From assembly GCA_012510445.1 (NCBI GenBank), contig JAAZIA010000023.1:27403-91402 (forward strand): a stretch of 64,000 bases of DNA. Direction: 5' to 3'. This document shows positions 10,097-18,345 of this stretch, in pieces. This DNA is from Bacteroidales bacterium. Lineage in GTDB: Bacteria; Bacteroidota; Bacteroidia; Bacteroidales; UBA932. The notes under the pieces are model-generated. The model was given only the letters and a program-made list of their open reading frames with translations, was not told the DNA's origin and ran no database searches. The position numbers and the translations under genes were made by a program. Numbering within the stretch: the first letter of the stretch is position 1; the number at the start of each line of letters is the position of its first letter.

Positions 10097-10255
10097 TTAT
10101 TTAGATGCAAAAAATTCATTTTCTTTTTCTATGGGGACAATGTCTTCTTGAAAAATATACGCTCCGCTACGTTTTGAACGAACCATGCGAATGCATTTTA
10201 CATTGCCCTTGCCCACCGTTCTGTCTTTCAATGTTGCAACTGCTTTCTTTGCCAT
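10097..10255 (-). CDS. DUF4295 family small basic protein
   Basis: This is a 52-residue basic protein starting MAKKAVATLKDRTVGKGN, directly downstream of rpmB and rpmG. The DUF4295 family is Bacteroidota-specific and is regularly found beside L28 and L33. The start ATG is 15 bases after the rpmG stop and its own stop is followed by the operon terminator. The composition (Lys/Arg-rich with a conserved VRSKRSGAYIF core) and the location point to a ribosome-associated role. It may be the extra large-subunit protein reported from Bacteroidota ribosomes, but I am not certain of that correspondence. Confidence 0.85.
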   Translation of the reverse strand: MAKKAVATLKDRTVGKGNVKCIRMVRSKRSGAYIFQEDIVPIEKENEFFASK

Positions 10256-10270
10256 AGGTATACTGTTTAA

Positions 10271-10453
10271 TTATTTAATCTCTCTATGAATAGTGACCCT
10301 TTTAAGAAAGGGATTGTATTTCTTACGCTCCAATCTTTGCGTAGTGTTCTTTTTATTTTTTGTGGTTATGTAACGAGACATGCCCGGAACTCCACTTTCT
10401 CTTTGCTCCGTACATTCCAAAATGACTTGTACTCTGTTTTCTTTCTTTGCCAT
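10271..10453 (-). CDS. rpmG: 50S ribosomal protein L33
   Basis: A 60-residue L33 (bL33) with the family pattern [11 protein letters not shown] at the start and [11 protein letters not shown] in the middle. The zinc-ribbon cysteine pairs are largely missing: only the Cys of LECTEQ is present, so this is a C-minus, zinc-independent form. It lies 12 bases after rpmB and 15 bases before the DUF4295 gene. Confidence 0.96.
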   Translation of the reverse strand: MAKKENRVQVILECTEQRESGVPGMSRYITTKNKKNTTQRLERKKYNPFLKRVTIHREIK

Positions 10454-10465
10454 AAGCCGAAAAAT

Positions 10466-10708
10466 TTAAACTATGTCAATCAAACCTTTTTCTTTGGAAG
10501 CTTTTAAAACAGCATCCAATCCTTTTTTATTGATGGTGCGGATCCCGGCAGCAGTTACTTTTAATGTAACATAACGTCCTTCTGCTTCTGACCAGAAACG
10601 TTTTGTTCTTAAATTAGGAGCAAATTCACGTTTTGTTCTGCGTTTTGAGTGGGACACCTTGTTTCCAACCATCCTCTTCTTACCTGTAACTTGACATACT
10701 CGTGCCAT
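10466..10708 (-). CDS. rpmB: 50S ribosomal protein L28
   Basis: An 80-residue L28 beginning MARVCQVTGKK, with the typical GNKVSHSKRRTKR segment and TLKVTAAGIRTINKKG near the end. It is the first gene of the rpmB-rpmG-DUF4295 group. A gap of 75 bases separates it from lepB upstream, with only a near-consensus -7 element (GATATTTG on the minus strand near 10750), so it may have its own promoter or be read through from lepB. Confidence 0.97.
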   Translation of the reverse strand: MARVCQVTGKKRMVGNKVSHSKRRTKREFAPNLRTKRFWSEAEGRYVTLKVTAAGIRTINKKGLDAVLKASKEKGLIDIV

Positions 10709-10783
10709 GGATTCTGTATTTATTTGATTTTATTTACTTTTAGGGGGCTGCAAATATCTGCATTTTTTTTGTAAACCCAAAAT

Positions 10784-12118
10784 TTATTTAAATCTGACCT
10801 TCAATAACCTGTCCCAGCGAATACCGGAAGGAAGTGACTTGTATTTATCTATTGAAAACCAGACAATCAGTGGATTGCCCACAATTCTGTCTTCCGGGAC
10901 AAAACCCCAGTAGCGTGAATCAAGTGAATTGTGTCGGTTATCACCCATCATAAAGTAATAATCCATGGCAAAGGTATATTCAGAAGTTTCTTCACCGTCA
11001 ATGTAATAAACTCCATTCACTTCTTCCAGTGTATGGCCTTCATAAGTAGTAATAATACGCCTAAACAAAGGTAAGTTCCGGGGAGTTAACACTACTGTAG
11101 TCCCTGCTTTTGGAATCCAAAGTGGACCGTAATTATCTCTTGTCCAAGGGTAATCATCCGAAACAACAAAAGGAAATAAAACCAGTTGCGAATCCGGATA
11201 ATCCGGAGGGAAAACATCTACATTCTGGATGACAGACACAACATTCCTCAAGGTTTGTAATTCTTCTGCCAACGCACGGTTTAGCGGAACAGAAGCATAC
11301 CCGGGAATCCTGTTATCAAAATGAGCCTCTACCGGTGAAACACGGTATTTATTTAATAAACGCTGATTCAAAGGCTGCCCGTCTGTAATTACAGTATACG
11401 TATTGCGAATCCCGGAAAAATCCGGCTGTGGCAATCCGTTTACATATACTTTTCCGTCACGTAGCTCCAGGGTGTCACCTGCAATGGCAACACACCTCTT
11501 AACGTAATTATCTTCTTTCCCTACCGGCCTTACTTTTACGGGTCCGTAATGATCCAGTGTAGTTTTATGCCCATTCAGTCGTACGTGTGTATAATAGTCG
11601 TCTGTTGGGTAATGAATCAAAACGGTATCTCCGTGTGGAAAATTAAAGACTACCATATCGTCTCTGCTTACCTTCTTAAATCCCGCCATACGTTTGTAAG
11701 GACGCTCAATAAGCCTGGAATAAGACTCTTTCCCAAAAATCACATTGTGGGTAAGAGGTACAGTCAGAGGATTCTGAGGTCTTTTAGGACCGTATTTTAT
11801 TTTCCCTACAAATAAATAATCCCCCGTCATCAAGGTGTTCTCCATAGAAGAAGTAGGGATCATATACGCTTCAAAGAAGAAGGATTTTACGAAAGTAGCA
11901 GCTACCAAGGCAAAAATAATGGCATCCAGCCAATCGAGCCATACGTTTCGTTTTTCTCCTTTTTCATAATTCTTTTTCCAAAACGCCCATTTGACCTTTT
12001 TTGTAATGTAAAGATCAAAGATAACAAGCAACCCCAAAAGCCACCAAAAACTTCCCAGCCAGATGACCCAAATGAGGTACGCTGCGGCTACCAGAGAAAA
12101 CTTGATCCAGCGGTTCAA
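10784..12118 (-). CDS. lepB: Signal peptidase I
   Basis: LepB removes signal peptides from exported preproteins at the inner membrane. The 444 residues begin with two close hydrophobic segments (residues about 8-35 and 65-85). The catalytic Ser lies in box B (IPTSSMENTL), the general-base Lys in box D (NYVKRCVAIAGD), and box E (MGDNRHNSLDSRYWG) is intact. The protein is about 120 residues longer than E. coli LepB because of an inserted region between boxes D and E, common in Bacteroidota. It starts 7 bases after the rplT stop, so it is embedded in a ribosomal-protein operon. Confidence 0.96.
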   Translation of the reverse strand: MNRWIKFSLVAAAYLIWVIWLGSFWWLLGLLVIFDLYITKKVKWAFWKKNYEKGEKRNVWLDWLDAIIFALVAATFVKSFFFEAYMIPTSSMENTLMTGDYLFVGKIKYGPKRPQNPLTVPLTHNVIFGKESYSRLIERPYKRMAGFKKVSRDDMVVFNFPHGDTVLIHYPTDDYYTHVRLNGHKTTLDHYGPVKVRPVGKEDNYVKRCVAIAGDTLELRDGKVYVNGLPQPDFSGIRNTYTVITDGQPLNQRLLNKYRVSPVEAHFDNRIPGYASVPLNRALAEELQTLRNVVSVIQNVDVFPPDYPDSQLVLFPFVVSDDYPWTRDNYGPLWIPKAGTTVVLTPRNLPLFRRIITTYEGHTLEEVNGVYYIDGEETSEYTFAMDYYFMMGDNRHNSLDSRYWGFVPEDRIVGNPLIVWFSIDKYKSLPSGIRWDRLLKVRFK

Positions 12119-12125
12119 AACTTGT

Positions 12126-12470
12126 CTATTTTAGAGATTTTACGATGGCTTCAAATGCCTGGGGATTGTTCATGGCCAGATCTGCCAAAACTTTACGGTT
12201 TAGGCCAATATTTGATTTGTTCACTTTCCCCATAAATTGAGAATAAGACATTCCGTGCATACGGGCAGCTGCATTGATGCGCTGAATCCATAAAGCCCGG
12301 AAGGATCTTTTTTTGTTTTTACGGTCACGGTAGGCATAAGTCAAACCTTTTTCGTACGTATGCTTAGCTATTGTCCATACGTTACCACGTGCCAGAAAAT
12401 TTCCCTTCGTCTGTTTTAAAATTTTTTTTCGCCTGGCTTTTGAGGCCACTGCATTTACCGATCTTGGCAT
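12126..12470 (-). CDS. rplT: 50S ribosomal protein L20
   Basis: A 114-residue L20 starting [19 protein letters not shown], with the conserved [25 protein letters not shown] core and the [10 protein letters not shown] helix. It is preceded by rpmI and infC in the classical infC-rpmI-rplT order. In several bacteria L20 represses this operon by binding its leader; a hairpin upstream could serve that role here. Confidence 0.97.
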   Translation of the reverse strand: MPRSVNAVASKARRKKILKQTKGNFLARGNVWTIAKHTYEKGLTYAYRDRKNKKRSFRALWIQRINAAARMHGMSYSQFMGKVNKSNIGLNRKVLADLAMNNPQAFEAIVKSLK

Positions 12471-12485
12471 AATAAAATTCGTTGC

Positions 12486-12533
12486 GGTTGTCAGCGTTCT
12501 CCTCCTCCGAGATACTTGTTCAGCTGGGCAACC
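12486..12533 (-). promoter_or_regulatory. Candidate RNA hairpin in the rpmI-rplT spacer
   Basis: In the 83-base spacer between rpmI and rplT, arms at 529-533/486-490 (GGTTG with CAACC) and 523-526/492-495 (CAGC with GCTG) can pair, with an internal loop between them. The 27-base apical loop contains GGAGGAGG. A role as an L20 or anti-Shine-Dalgarno binding site is speculation; the stem is modest. Confidence 0.3.
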
Positions 12534-12553
12534 TGGTTATTTACTTAGCTTTG

Positions 12554-12748
12554 TTATACGCAAAGCAATTTTTTGATACGCTTCTCATCGGCTTTATCTA
12601 CCAAACCGGTATAAGCCAGATTGCGTTTTTGTTTTTTTGTTTTTTTAGTCAAAATATGACTATGGTATGCGTGTTTCCGCTTGATTTTTCCGGTACCTGT
12701 TAGCTTAAAACGCTTTTTAGCACCGGAGTTGGTTTTCATTTTTGGCAT
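12554..12748 (-). CDS. rpmI: 50S ribosomal protein L35
   Basis: A 64-residue L35 with the universal start [18 protein letters not shown] and the [14 protein letters not shown] core. It lies 19 bases downstream of infC and upstream of rplT. Confidence 0.97.
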   Translation of the reverse strand: MPKMKTNSGAKKRFKLTGTGKIKRKHAYHSHILTKKTKKQKRNLAYTGLVDKADEKRIKKLLCV

Positions 12749-12767
12749 AAAGTTCCTCCTTTAATTG

Positions 12768-13370
12768 TTACTTCTTCTTCACGTTCGTTTTTATAGGCGC
12801 AATCATCATGATCATGCGCTTTCCTTCAAGTTTTGGCATTTGTTCTGCCTTTCCGTGTTCTTCCAGATCTACAGCAAACCTTAATAGCAATTTTTCTCCC
12901 TGTTCTGTAAATACAATGGACCTTCCTCTAAAAAAGACAAACGCCTTTACTTTTGCACCGTCTTTAAGAAACTCTATAGCATGCTTTAGTTTAAACTGGT
13001 AATCGTGTTCATCTGTATTGGGTCCAAAACGTATTTCTTTGACTATTACCCTGGACGCATTGGCCTTCATCTCTTTTGCTTTCTTCTTTCTTTGGTACAA
13101 AAACTTCTGGTAGTCCATAATCTTACAAACGGGGGGATCTGCCTGAGCAGATATCTCCACCAGATCCAGGTTCATTTTCTCTGCCATTTTCAAGGCTTGA
13201 GCTATAGGGTAAATGCCCTGTTTTTCAATATTATCACCCACCACACGAACTTGCGGTGATGTGATTTCTGCATTTGCCCTTGGCCCATCCTCCTGCCGCG
13301 GGGACCTGTGGTAACTCCTGTTACCAGGCCTCCTTTGCGGAGCAGGCTTTGGTCTGTAAGATGTTGCGAT
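12768..13370 (-). CDS. infC: Translation initiation factor IF-3, ATC start
   Basis: IF-3 binds the 30S subunit, blocks premature 50S joining and proofreads initiator tRNA and start codons. The first in-frame ATG/GTG (13244) would cut off the conserved N-terminal tail. Extending upstream gives ATC at 13370, then [14 protein letters not shown] and a [15 protein letters not shown] segment typical of IF-3. The ATC is preceded by AAGGAGG with 8 bases spacing and lies just after the thrS stop. The product is 200 residues, normal for the lineage. Use of a non-canonical start discriminated against by IF-3 itself is the known basis of infC autoregulation in E. coli (AUU there). Confidence 0.93.
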   Translation of the reverse strand: MATSYRPKPAPQRRPGNRSYHRSPRQEDGPRANAEITSPQVRVVGDNIEKQGIYPIAQALKMAEKMNLDLVEISAQADPPVCKIMDYQKFLYQRKKKAKEMKANASRVIVKEIRFGPNTDEHDYQFKLKHAIEFLKDGAKVKAFVFFRGRSIVFTEQGEKLLLRFAVDLEEHGKAEQMPKLEGKRMIMMIAPIKTNVKKK

Positions 13371-13378
13371 AGTTGTTT

Positions 13379-13385
13379 CCTCCTT
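13379..13385 (-). promoter_or_regulatory. Full Shine-Dalgarno of infC
   Basis: On the minus strand AAGGAGG lies 8 bases before the ATC start codon. This matters because Bacteroidota generally initiate without Shine-Dalgarno pairing, and because it decides the infC start. Confidence 0.85.
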
Positions 13386-13393
13386 ATTAATTA

Positions 13394-15328
13394 CTAATTT
13401 GTTAATTCTTTAATTTCTTTCCGTAGTAATGTAACAAATTCCTCTAACATCATGACACCTTGGTCTCCTTCTCCTTGGCGCCGTACAGAAACCGTACCGG
13501 CTGTCTCTTCTTTTTCTCCAACAACCAGCAGGTAGGGAATTCGTTTTAATTCATTTTCTCTAATGCGCTTACCTACAGTTTCGTTCCTTTGGTCAATAGA
13601 GGCGCGAATATCGGAATTATTCAAGAAATCACAAACTTTTTTTGCAAAATCATTGAATTTTTCACTTAAAGGTAACACAACTACTTGTTCGGGAGCCAGC
13701 CATAGCGGGAATTTTCCGGCAGTATGTTCCAACAGCACAGCTATAAAACGTTCCATAGATCCAAAAGGAGCTCTGTGTATCATTACCGGTCTGTGCTTTT
13801 TGTCATCGGCTCCAACATACTCCAATTCAAAACGTTCAGGCAGGTTGTAATCTACCTGAATGGTGCCCAATTGCCATTTTCTCCCAAGGGCGTCCCGTAC
13901 CATGAAATCTAATTTAGGTCCATAAAAAGCCGCTTCTCCATATACTACTTGAGTTTCCAGCTGTCTTTCTTCTACGGCTTCCAAAATAGCCTTTTCTGCT
14001 TTTTCCCAGTTTTCGTCTGTTCCAATGTATTTTGATTTATCTTCCTTGTCACGTAAAGATATCTGAATAGTATAGTCATCAAAGCTGAGCGTCTTAAATA
14101 TATATAATACAATATCTATGACTTTACAAAACTCCTCCTTCAGCTGATCCGGTCTGCAGAAAATATGTGCATCGTCTTGGGTAAACCCGCGAACTCGTGT
14201 GAGTCCGTGCAGTTCTCCGCTTTGTTCGTAGCGGTAAACCGTACCAAACTCTGCCAAACGTACGGGCATGTCTTTGTAGGAACGTGGCTTGGATCTGTAT
14301 ATTTCACAATGGTGTGGACAGTTCATAGGTTTTAATAAAAACTCTTCCCCCTCATGAGGAGTTTTTATAGGTTTAAAACTGTCCTGGCCATATTTAGCAT
14401 AATGTCCGCTCGTTACATACAGTTCTTTCTGACCTATATGAGGAGTTATCACTTGTTCATAACCGTGTTCTTTCTGTACTTTTTTCAGAAAGTTTTCCAA
14501 CCGTTCCCTAAGGGCAGCTCCTCGCGGAAGCCACAAAGGAAGCCCTTGTCCCACTTTTTGTGAAAAAGCAAACAGTTCCAGTTCTCTTCCCAACCTCCTG
14601 TGGTCTCTTTTTTTAGCTTCTTCCAGCATTTTCAAGTATTCGTCCAACAGAGATTTTTTGGGGAACGTAATTCCATATACACGGGTAAGCATCTGCCTGT
14701 TCTCATCTCCCCTCCAGTAAGCTCCTGCAATGGAAGTGAGTTTTATGGCTTTAATACCGGTAGTGTCGGGAATGTGCGGCCCTTTACATAAATCAGTAAA
14801 AGATCCGTTGGTATAAAAGGTAATGGTTCCGTCTTCCAGATCATTAATCAACTCACGTTTGTAGGGGTCTTCTTTTTCCTTGTAAATTTCCAACGCCTCT
14901 TTCTTACTTATTTCTTTTCGTTCAAACGATTGTCCTGTACGAGCCATTCGAAACATTTCTTTTTCTACCACTTGCAAATCGGCTTCTGTCAGTTGACGGT
15001 CCCCCAGATCTATATCGTAATAGAACCCATTTTCAACAGCCGGACCAATCCCAAACTTGATTCCCGGAAAAAGGTTTTCCAAAGCCGCAGCCATCAGGTG
15101 TGACGAGGAGTGCCAAAAGACTTGCTTCCCCTCTTCGTCTTCCCACTTCAAGAAGCGTACAGATACGTCCTCTGTTAAAGACATTCTGATATCAGTAACC
15201 TCACCGTCAATTTTCATAGCCAACACTTCTGCTGCCAAACGAGGACTAATGTCCCGGGCAATTTCCATGCCCGTAATTCCTTTTTTATATTTTTTTGTTT
15301 TCCCGTCCGGAAATGTAATTGTAATCAT
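13394..15328 (-). CDS. thrS: Threonyl-tRNA synthetase
   Basis: ThrRS, 644 residues. The TGS domain occupies the first 60 residues ([17 protein letters not shown]), followed by the editing domain with [11 protein letters not shown] (the HxxxH of the second-domain active site), the class II core with [10 protein letters not shown] zinc-site Cys and His, and the C-terminal anticodon-binding domain ending near the stop. It is the first gene of the thrS-infC-rpmI-rplT-lepB operon; the infC Shine-Dalgarno begins 8 bases after its stop codon. Confidence 0.98.
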   Translation of the reverse strand: MITITFPDGKTKKYKKGITGMEIARDISPRLAAEVLAMKIDGEVTDIRMSLTEDVSVRFLKWEDEEGKQVFWHSSSHLMAAALENLFPGIKFGIGPAVENGFYYDIDLGDRQLTEADLQVVEKEMFRMARTGQSFERKEISKKEALEIYKEKEDPYKRELINDLEDGTITFYTNGSFTDLCKGPHIPDTTGIKAIKLTSIAGAYWRGDENRQMLTRVYGITFPKKSLLDEYLKMLEEAKKRDHRRLGRELELFAFSQKVGQGLPLWLPRGAALRERLENFLKKVQKEHGYEQVITPHIGQKELYVTSGHYAKYGQDSFKPIKTPHEGEEFLLKPMNCPHHCEIYRSKPRSYKDMPVRLAEFGTVYRYEQSGELHGLTRVRGFTQDDAHIFCRPDQLKEEFCKVIDIVLYIFKTLSFDDYTIQISLRDKEDKSKYIGTDENWEKAEKAILEAVEERQLETQVVYGEAAFYGPKLDFMVRDALGRKWQLGTIQVDYNLPERFELEYVGADDKKHRPVMIHRAPFGSMERFIAVLLEHTAGKFPLWLAPEQVVVLPLSEKFNDFAKKVCDFLNNSDIRASIDQRNETVGKRIRENELKRIPYLLVVGEKEETAGTVSVRRQGEGDQGVMMLEEFVTLLRKEIKELTN

Positions 15329-15365
15329 GTATTGTACTTATAAAGTTGTTTTTTGTTCTAACTTA

Positions 15366-15373
15366 CAAAGTTA
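15366..15373 (-). promoter_or_regulatory. -7 promoter element for thrS operon
   Basis: Minus strand TAACTTTG, a perfect TAnnTTTG match, 37 bases before the thrS start codon. The opposite strand carries a near-consensus element for the divergent DUF4199 gene about 20 bases away. Confidence 0.6.
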
Positions 15374-15394
15374 GGTATTTTTTAAAAATTTTGG

Positions 15395-15402
15395 TTACTT
15401 TG
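15395..15402 (+). promoter_or_regulatory. Near-consensus -7 element for the DUF4199 gene
   Basis: TTACTTTG differs from TAnnTTTG at one position and lies 28 bases before the ATG at 15431. The same variant occurs in front of the hydrogenase genes at 46.66 kb. Confidence 0.35.
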
Positions 15403-15430
15403 TGACCTATATATCTCAAACAAACTACAG

Positions 15431-15943
15431 ATGAATCAGAATTTTTGGAACAAGGCCGCCATATACGGTATCCTACTGGCCCTCATTACCATTTTCTTTA
15501 CCGTTTTACAAACGGTCTTACCCACAAGCAGTAAAATGCTGGGGTTTGTACTTTGGGCTGTCAAACTGGCCGGAACGCTTGGATTGTTATTTTACGTAAT
15601 GAAAGCTTATGGTAAAGAAAAAGAAACGTATACTTATTCAGATGCTTTCAAATTTGGCCTTGCCATTTCTTTCTGTTCATCCCTAATCGCAGCCGGTTAT
15701 TACTATTTGCATATTATGTTTCTGTTTCCCGATTTTATTTCCCAATTCACAGATGCCTTATACATGGGATTGGAACAAGCCGGAGCCACAAATACAGATA
15801 TTAATATAGACAAGCTTCTGGATCGTATGCCTGTTATTGTTACGGTATTTCAACTGATATATTTCAACATCCTGGGGCTTCTTTGGTCTTCTATATTAGC
15901 CAACGGAACCAGGCACAAAGTAAACGTAACTCCATTTGATTAA
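15431..15943 (+). CDS. DUF4199 family membrane protein
   Basis: A 170-residue inner-membrane protein with four predicted hydrophobic segments, two near the N-terminus (IYGILLALITIFFTVL; LAGTLGLLFYVM), one after SDAFKFGLAISF and one near the C-terminus. It matches the Bacteroidota DUF4199 family, whose function is unknown. A GT2 glycosyltransferase gene follows after 11 bases, an arrangement common in Bacteroidota, suggesting a shared envelope role. Confidence 0.88.
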   Translation: MNQNFWNKAAIYGILLALITIFFTVLQTVLPTSSKMLGFVLWAVKLAGTLGLLFYVMKAYGKEKETYTYSDAFKFGLAISFCSSLIAAGYYYLHIMFLFPDFISQFTDALYMGLEQAGATNTDINIDKLLDRMPVIVTVFQLIYFNILGLLWSSILANGTRHKVNVTPFD

Positions 15944-15954
15944 CTGATTATCCC

Positions 15955-16929
15955 ATGAACCTTTCCATTGTCATTGCATTGTACAACGAGCGGGAATCGC
16001 TTCCGGAGTTGTTGGAGCGTATCCAAAGCGTTCTTAGCAAACCGCTAGGTAAGCAGGAGAGCGACACTTTGCCGGAGTATGAAATCATCTTTATAGACGA
16101 CGGTAGTACAGACGGGTCTTGGGATTTTATTTCCAGTAAAGCAGAAGAAGACAAGCGGGTACGTGGCATAAAATTTCGTCGCAATTACGGAAAATCAGCC
16201 GCTTTGTACTGTGGTTTTCAAGCAGCAAAAGGGCAGGTAATAGTTACTATGGATGCCGACCTTCAAGACGATCCTGCAGAGATTCCGGATTTATATAATA
16301 TGGTGGCAGACGGTACGTACGACTTGGTATCGGGCTGGAAAAAGAAGCGTAAAGACAGGATCTTTACTAAAAATATTCCTTCACGTATATACAACGCTAC
16401 AGCCAGAGCCGTTACAGGTATCAAGTTACATGATATGAACTGCGGACTAAAAGCGTACCGCAAAGAAGTCATTAAAAACATAGAGGTATACGGAGAAATG
16501 CACCGTTACATACCGTATCTGGCTAAAGAAGCCGGCTTTACAAAAATTGGAGAGAAACCGGTAGTACATGCTCGCCGTAAATACGGAAAGAGTAAGTTTG
16601 GGTTGAGCCGTTTTGTAAACGGATACCTAGACTTGTTAACGTTATGGTTTTTAGCTCGTTTTGGTAAAAGACCCATGCACATTTTTGGTCTCTTTGGGTC
16701 ACTCATGTTTTTAGCAGGCGGTATCATTGCCCTGTGGCTGATTATTCAAAAAATCTACTGGCAATCCCACGGAATGCCTTATAGACCGGTTACGGACCAG
16801 CCACTTTTCTACCTGGCTCTTTTGGCCGTTGTATTGGGTCTACAGCTGTTTCTTGCCGGTTTCATTGGAGAACTAATCACCCGAAACGCTTCTGAAAGAA
16901 ACAAGTACCACATTTCCGATGAGCGCTAA
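15955..16929 (+). CDS. Family 2 glycosyltransferase, polyprenyl-phosphate type
   Basis: A 324-residue DPM1/GtrB-like enzyme that would transfer a sugar from a nucleotide donor to polyprenyl phosphate. The N-terminus LSIVIALYNERESLPELLE, the DDGSTDGS motif and the catalytic DADLQDDP are all present, followed by RKYGKSKFG. Two membrane helices near the C-terminus (FGLFGSLMFLAGGIIALWL; LALLAVVLGLQLFLAGF) anchor it in the inner membrane. The sugar and end product are not determinable here. It is convergent with lpdA with a 15-base gap. Confidence 0.92.
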   Translation: MNLSIVIALYNERESLPELLERIQSVLSKPLGKQESDTLPEYEIIFIDDGSTDGSWDFISSKAEEDKRVRGIKFRRNYGKSAALYCGFQAAKGQVIVTMDADLQDDPAEIPDLYNMVADGTYDLVSGWKKKRKDRIFTKNIPSRIYNATARAVTGIKLHDMNCGLKAYRKEVIKNIEVYGEMHRYIPYLAKEAGFTKIGEKPVVHARRKYGKSKFGLSRFVNGYLDLLTLWFLARFGKRPMHIFGLFGSLMFLAGGIIALWLIIQKIYWQSHGMPYRPVTDQPLFYLALLAVVLGLQLFLAGFIGELITRNASERNKYHISDER

Positions 16930-16944
16930 ACCAGCAGCTCTGTT

Positions 16945-18321
16945 TTACAGATGTATACACCGGTCAGCCGCTTGAGCAGCTGCTTCCATAATGCTTTCGC
17001 TCATAGTGGGGTGAGGAAAAATGGTTTGCTTAAGATCGTAAGCAGTAATTTGTTTTCCCCGTGCCGCTACCAAAGGTCCTATCATTTCCGTAGCATGAGC
17101 TCCCACTATATGTGCCCCCAGTAGACGGTCATCTGTTGCATCAAATACCAGTTTTACAAAACCATCTCTCTCTCCTGCAGCAGTAGCTTTTCCGGAGGCT
17201 GTAAACGGGAACTTTCCAATTTTTACGGCTATGTCTTTCTCTTTGGCTTCTTTTTCACGTAATCCAAAAGAGGCGATCTCGGGAGTAGCATAGATACAGC
17301 CCGGTACACTGTCGTAATCTACATCGGGCGTTTCCAGTCCGGCTATACGTTCTACACAGCAAATGGCCTCTGCAGAGGCAAGATGTGCCAGAGCTGGAGT
17401 AGAAAGGACATCTCCCACCGCATAAATCCCCGGAACTGTAGTCATAAAGTTTTTATCTACCACAATTCTCCCTCGGTTCATTTCTACTCCTAACTCTTCC
17501 AGCCCCATATTACCCGTGTTGGGGATTACTCCTACCGCTGAAAGGACAACCTCGGCTTCTACATATTCTTTCCCTTTCTTTGTTTTAATTTCCAATTTGC
17601 ATCCTTTCTCAAATTTTTCTGCATTCGTAACAGCGGCTGAAGTCATTACTTTTATGCCTGCCTTCCGGAACGAGCGGCTCAATTGCGCAGCTATATCGGT
17701 ATCCTCTGTAGGAACCAGTTGATCCAAGTACTCTATAAGAGTTACCTTAGTTCCCATGGAATGATAGAAATAAGCAAGTTCTGTACCTATGGCACCGGAA
17801 CCTATCACGGCCATGGTTTCCGGTATTCTTTCAGGAATCAATGCCTGACGGTACCCTATGATTTTTTTGCCGTCAATAGAGGCTCCCGGAAGCGAGTTTG
17901 GCTTTGCTCCGGTAGCTATCAATATGTTTTTTGCTTCTATGGTACGTTCGCCAACAAGTACTTTACCTTGGGTCTGTATGCTTCCACGTCCATGAACTAC
18001 CTTCACTTTGTTTTTCTTCAGCAGGTATTCTACTCCTTTGGCCATTTGTGAAGAAACTTGCCTGCTCCTGGTTACTATGGCTTCCAAATCGGGTTCCACA
18101 GTACCTGCAAGGTTTACTCCATAGGCAGATGAATTTCTGGAGAGTTGTAACACTTCAACACTCCTGAGTAACGCTTTTGTGGGAATACATCCCCAGTTTA
18201 AACATACCCCACCCAGAGGGCCTCTTTCAATAACCACAGTTTTGAAACCTAACTGCGAAGCACGGATAGCCGCCACATATCCTGCAGGCCCCGAACCAAT
18301 AATTGCTAAATCGTATACCAT
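16945..18321 (-). CDS. lpdA: Dihydrolipoyl dehydrogenase
   Basis: The 458-residue FAD enzyme reoxidises dihydrolipoamide in 2-oxoacid dehydrogenase or glycine cleavage complexes. It has the N-terminal FAD site IIGSGPAGYVAAIRASQLG, the redox disulfide GGVCLNWGCIPTK, the NAD site VIGSGAIGTELAYF, and the C-terminal HPTMSESIMEAA containing the catalytic His. Upstream secA is on the same strand, 24 bases away. No E2 or E1 genes are nearby, so the partner complex is unknown. Confidence 0.96.
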   Translation of the reverse strand: MVYDLAIIGSGPAGYVAAIRASQLGFKTVVIERGPLGGVCLNWGCIPTKALLRSVEVLQLSRNSSAYGVNLAGTVEPDLEAIVTRSRQVSSQMAKGVEYLLKKNKVKVVHGRGSIQTQGKVLVGERTIEAKNILIATGAKPNSLPGASIDGKKIIGYRQALIPERIPETMAVIGSGAIGTELAYFYHSMGTKVTLIEYLDQLVPTEDTDIAAQLSRSFRKAGIKVMTSAAVTNAEKFEKGCKLEIKTKKGKEYVEAEVVLSAVGVIPNTGNMGLEELGVEMNRGRIVVDKNFMTTVPGIYAVGDVLSTPALAHLASAEAICCVERIAGLETPDVDYDSVPGCIYATPEIASFGLREKEAKEKDIAVKIGKFPFTASGKATAAGERDGFVKLVFDATDDRLLGAHIVGAHATEMIGPLVAARGKQITAYDLKQTIFPHPTMSESIMEAAAQAADRCIHL

Positions 18322-18345
18322 ATAAATCTTATGAATTGAAATGAA

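Noticed and set aside
13244..13244. GTG/ATG-type start of infC near 13244
   Set aside because: It would remove the conserved N-terminal segment of IF-3; the ATC at 13370 with AAGGAGG restores it.
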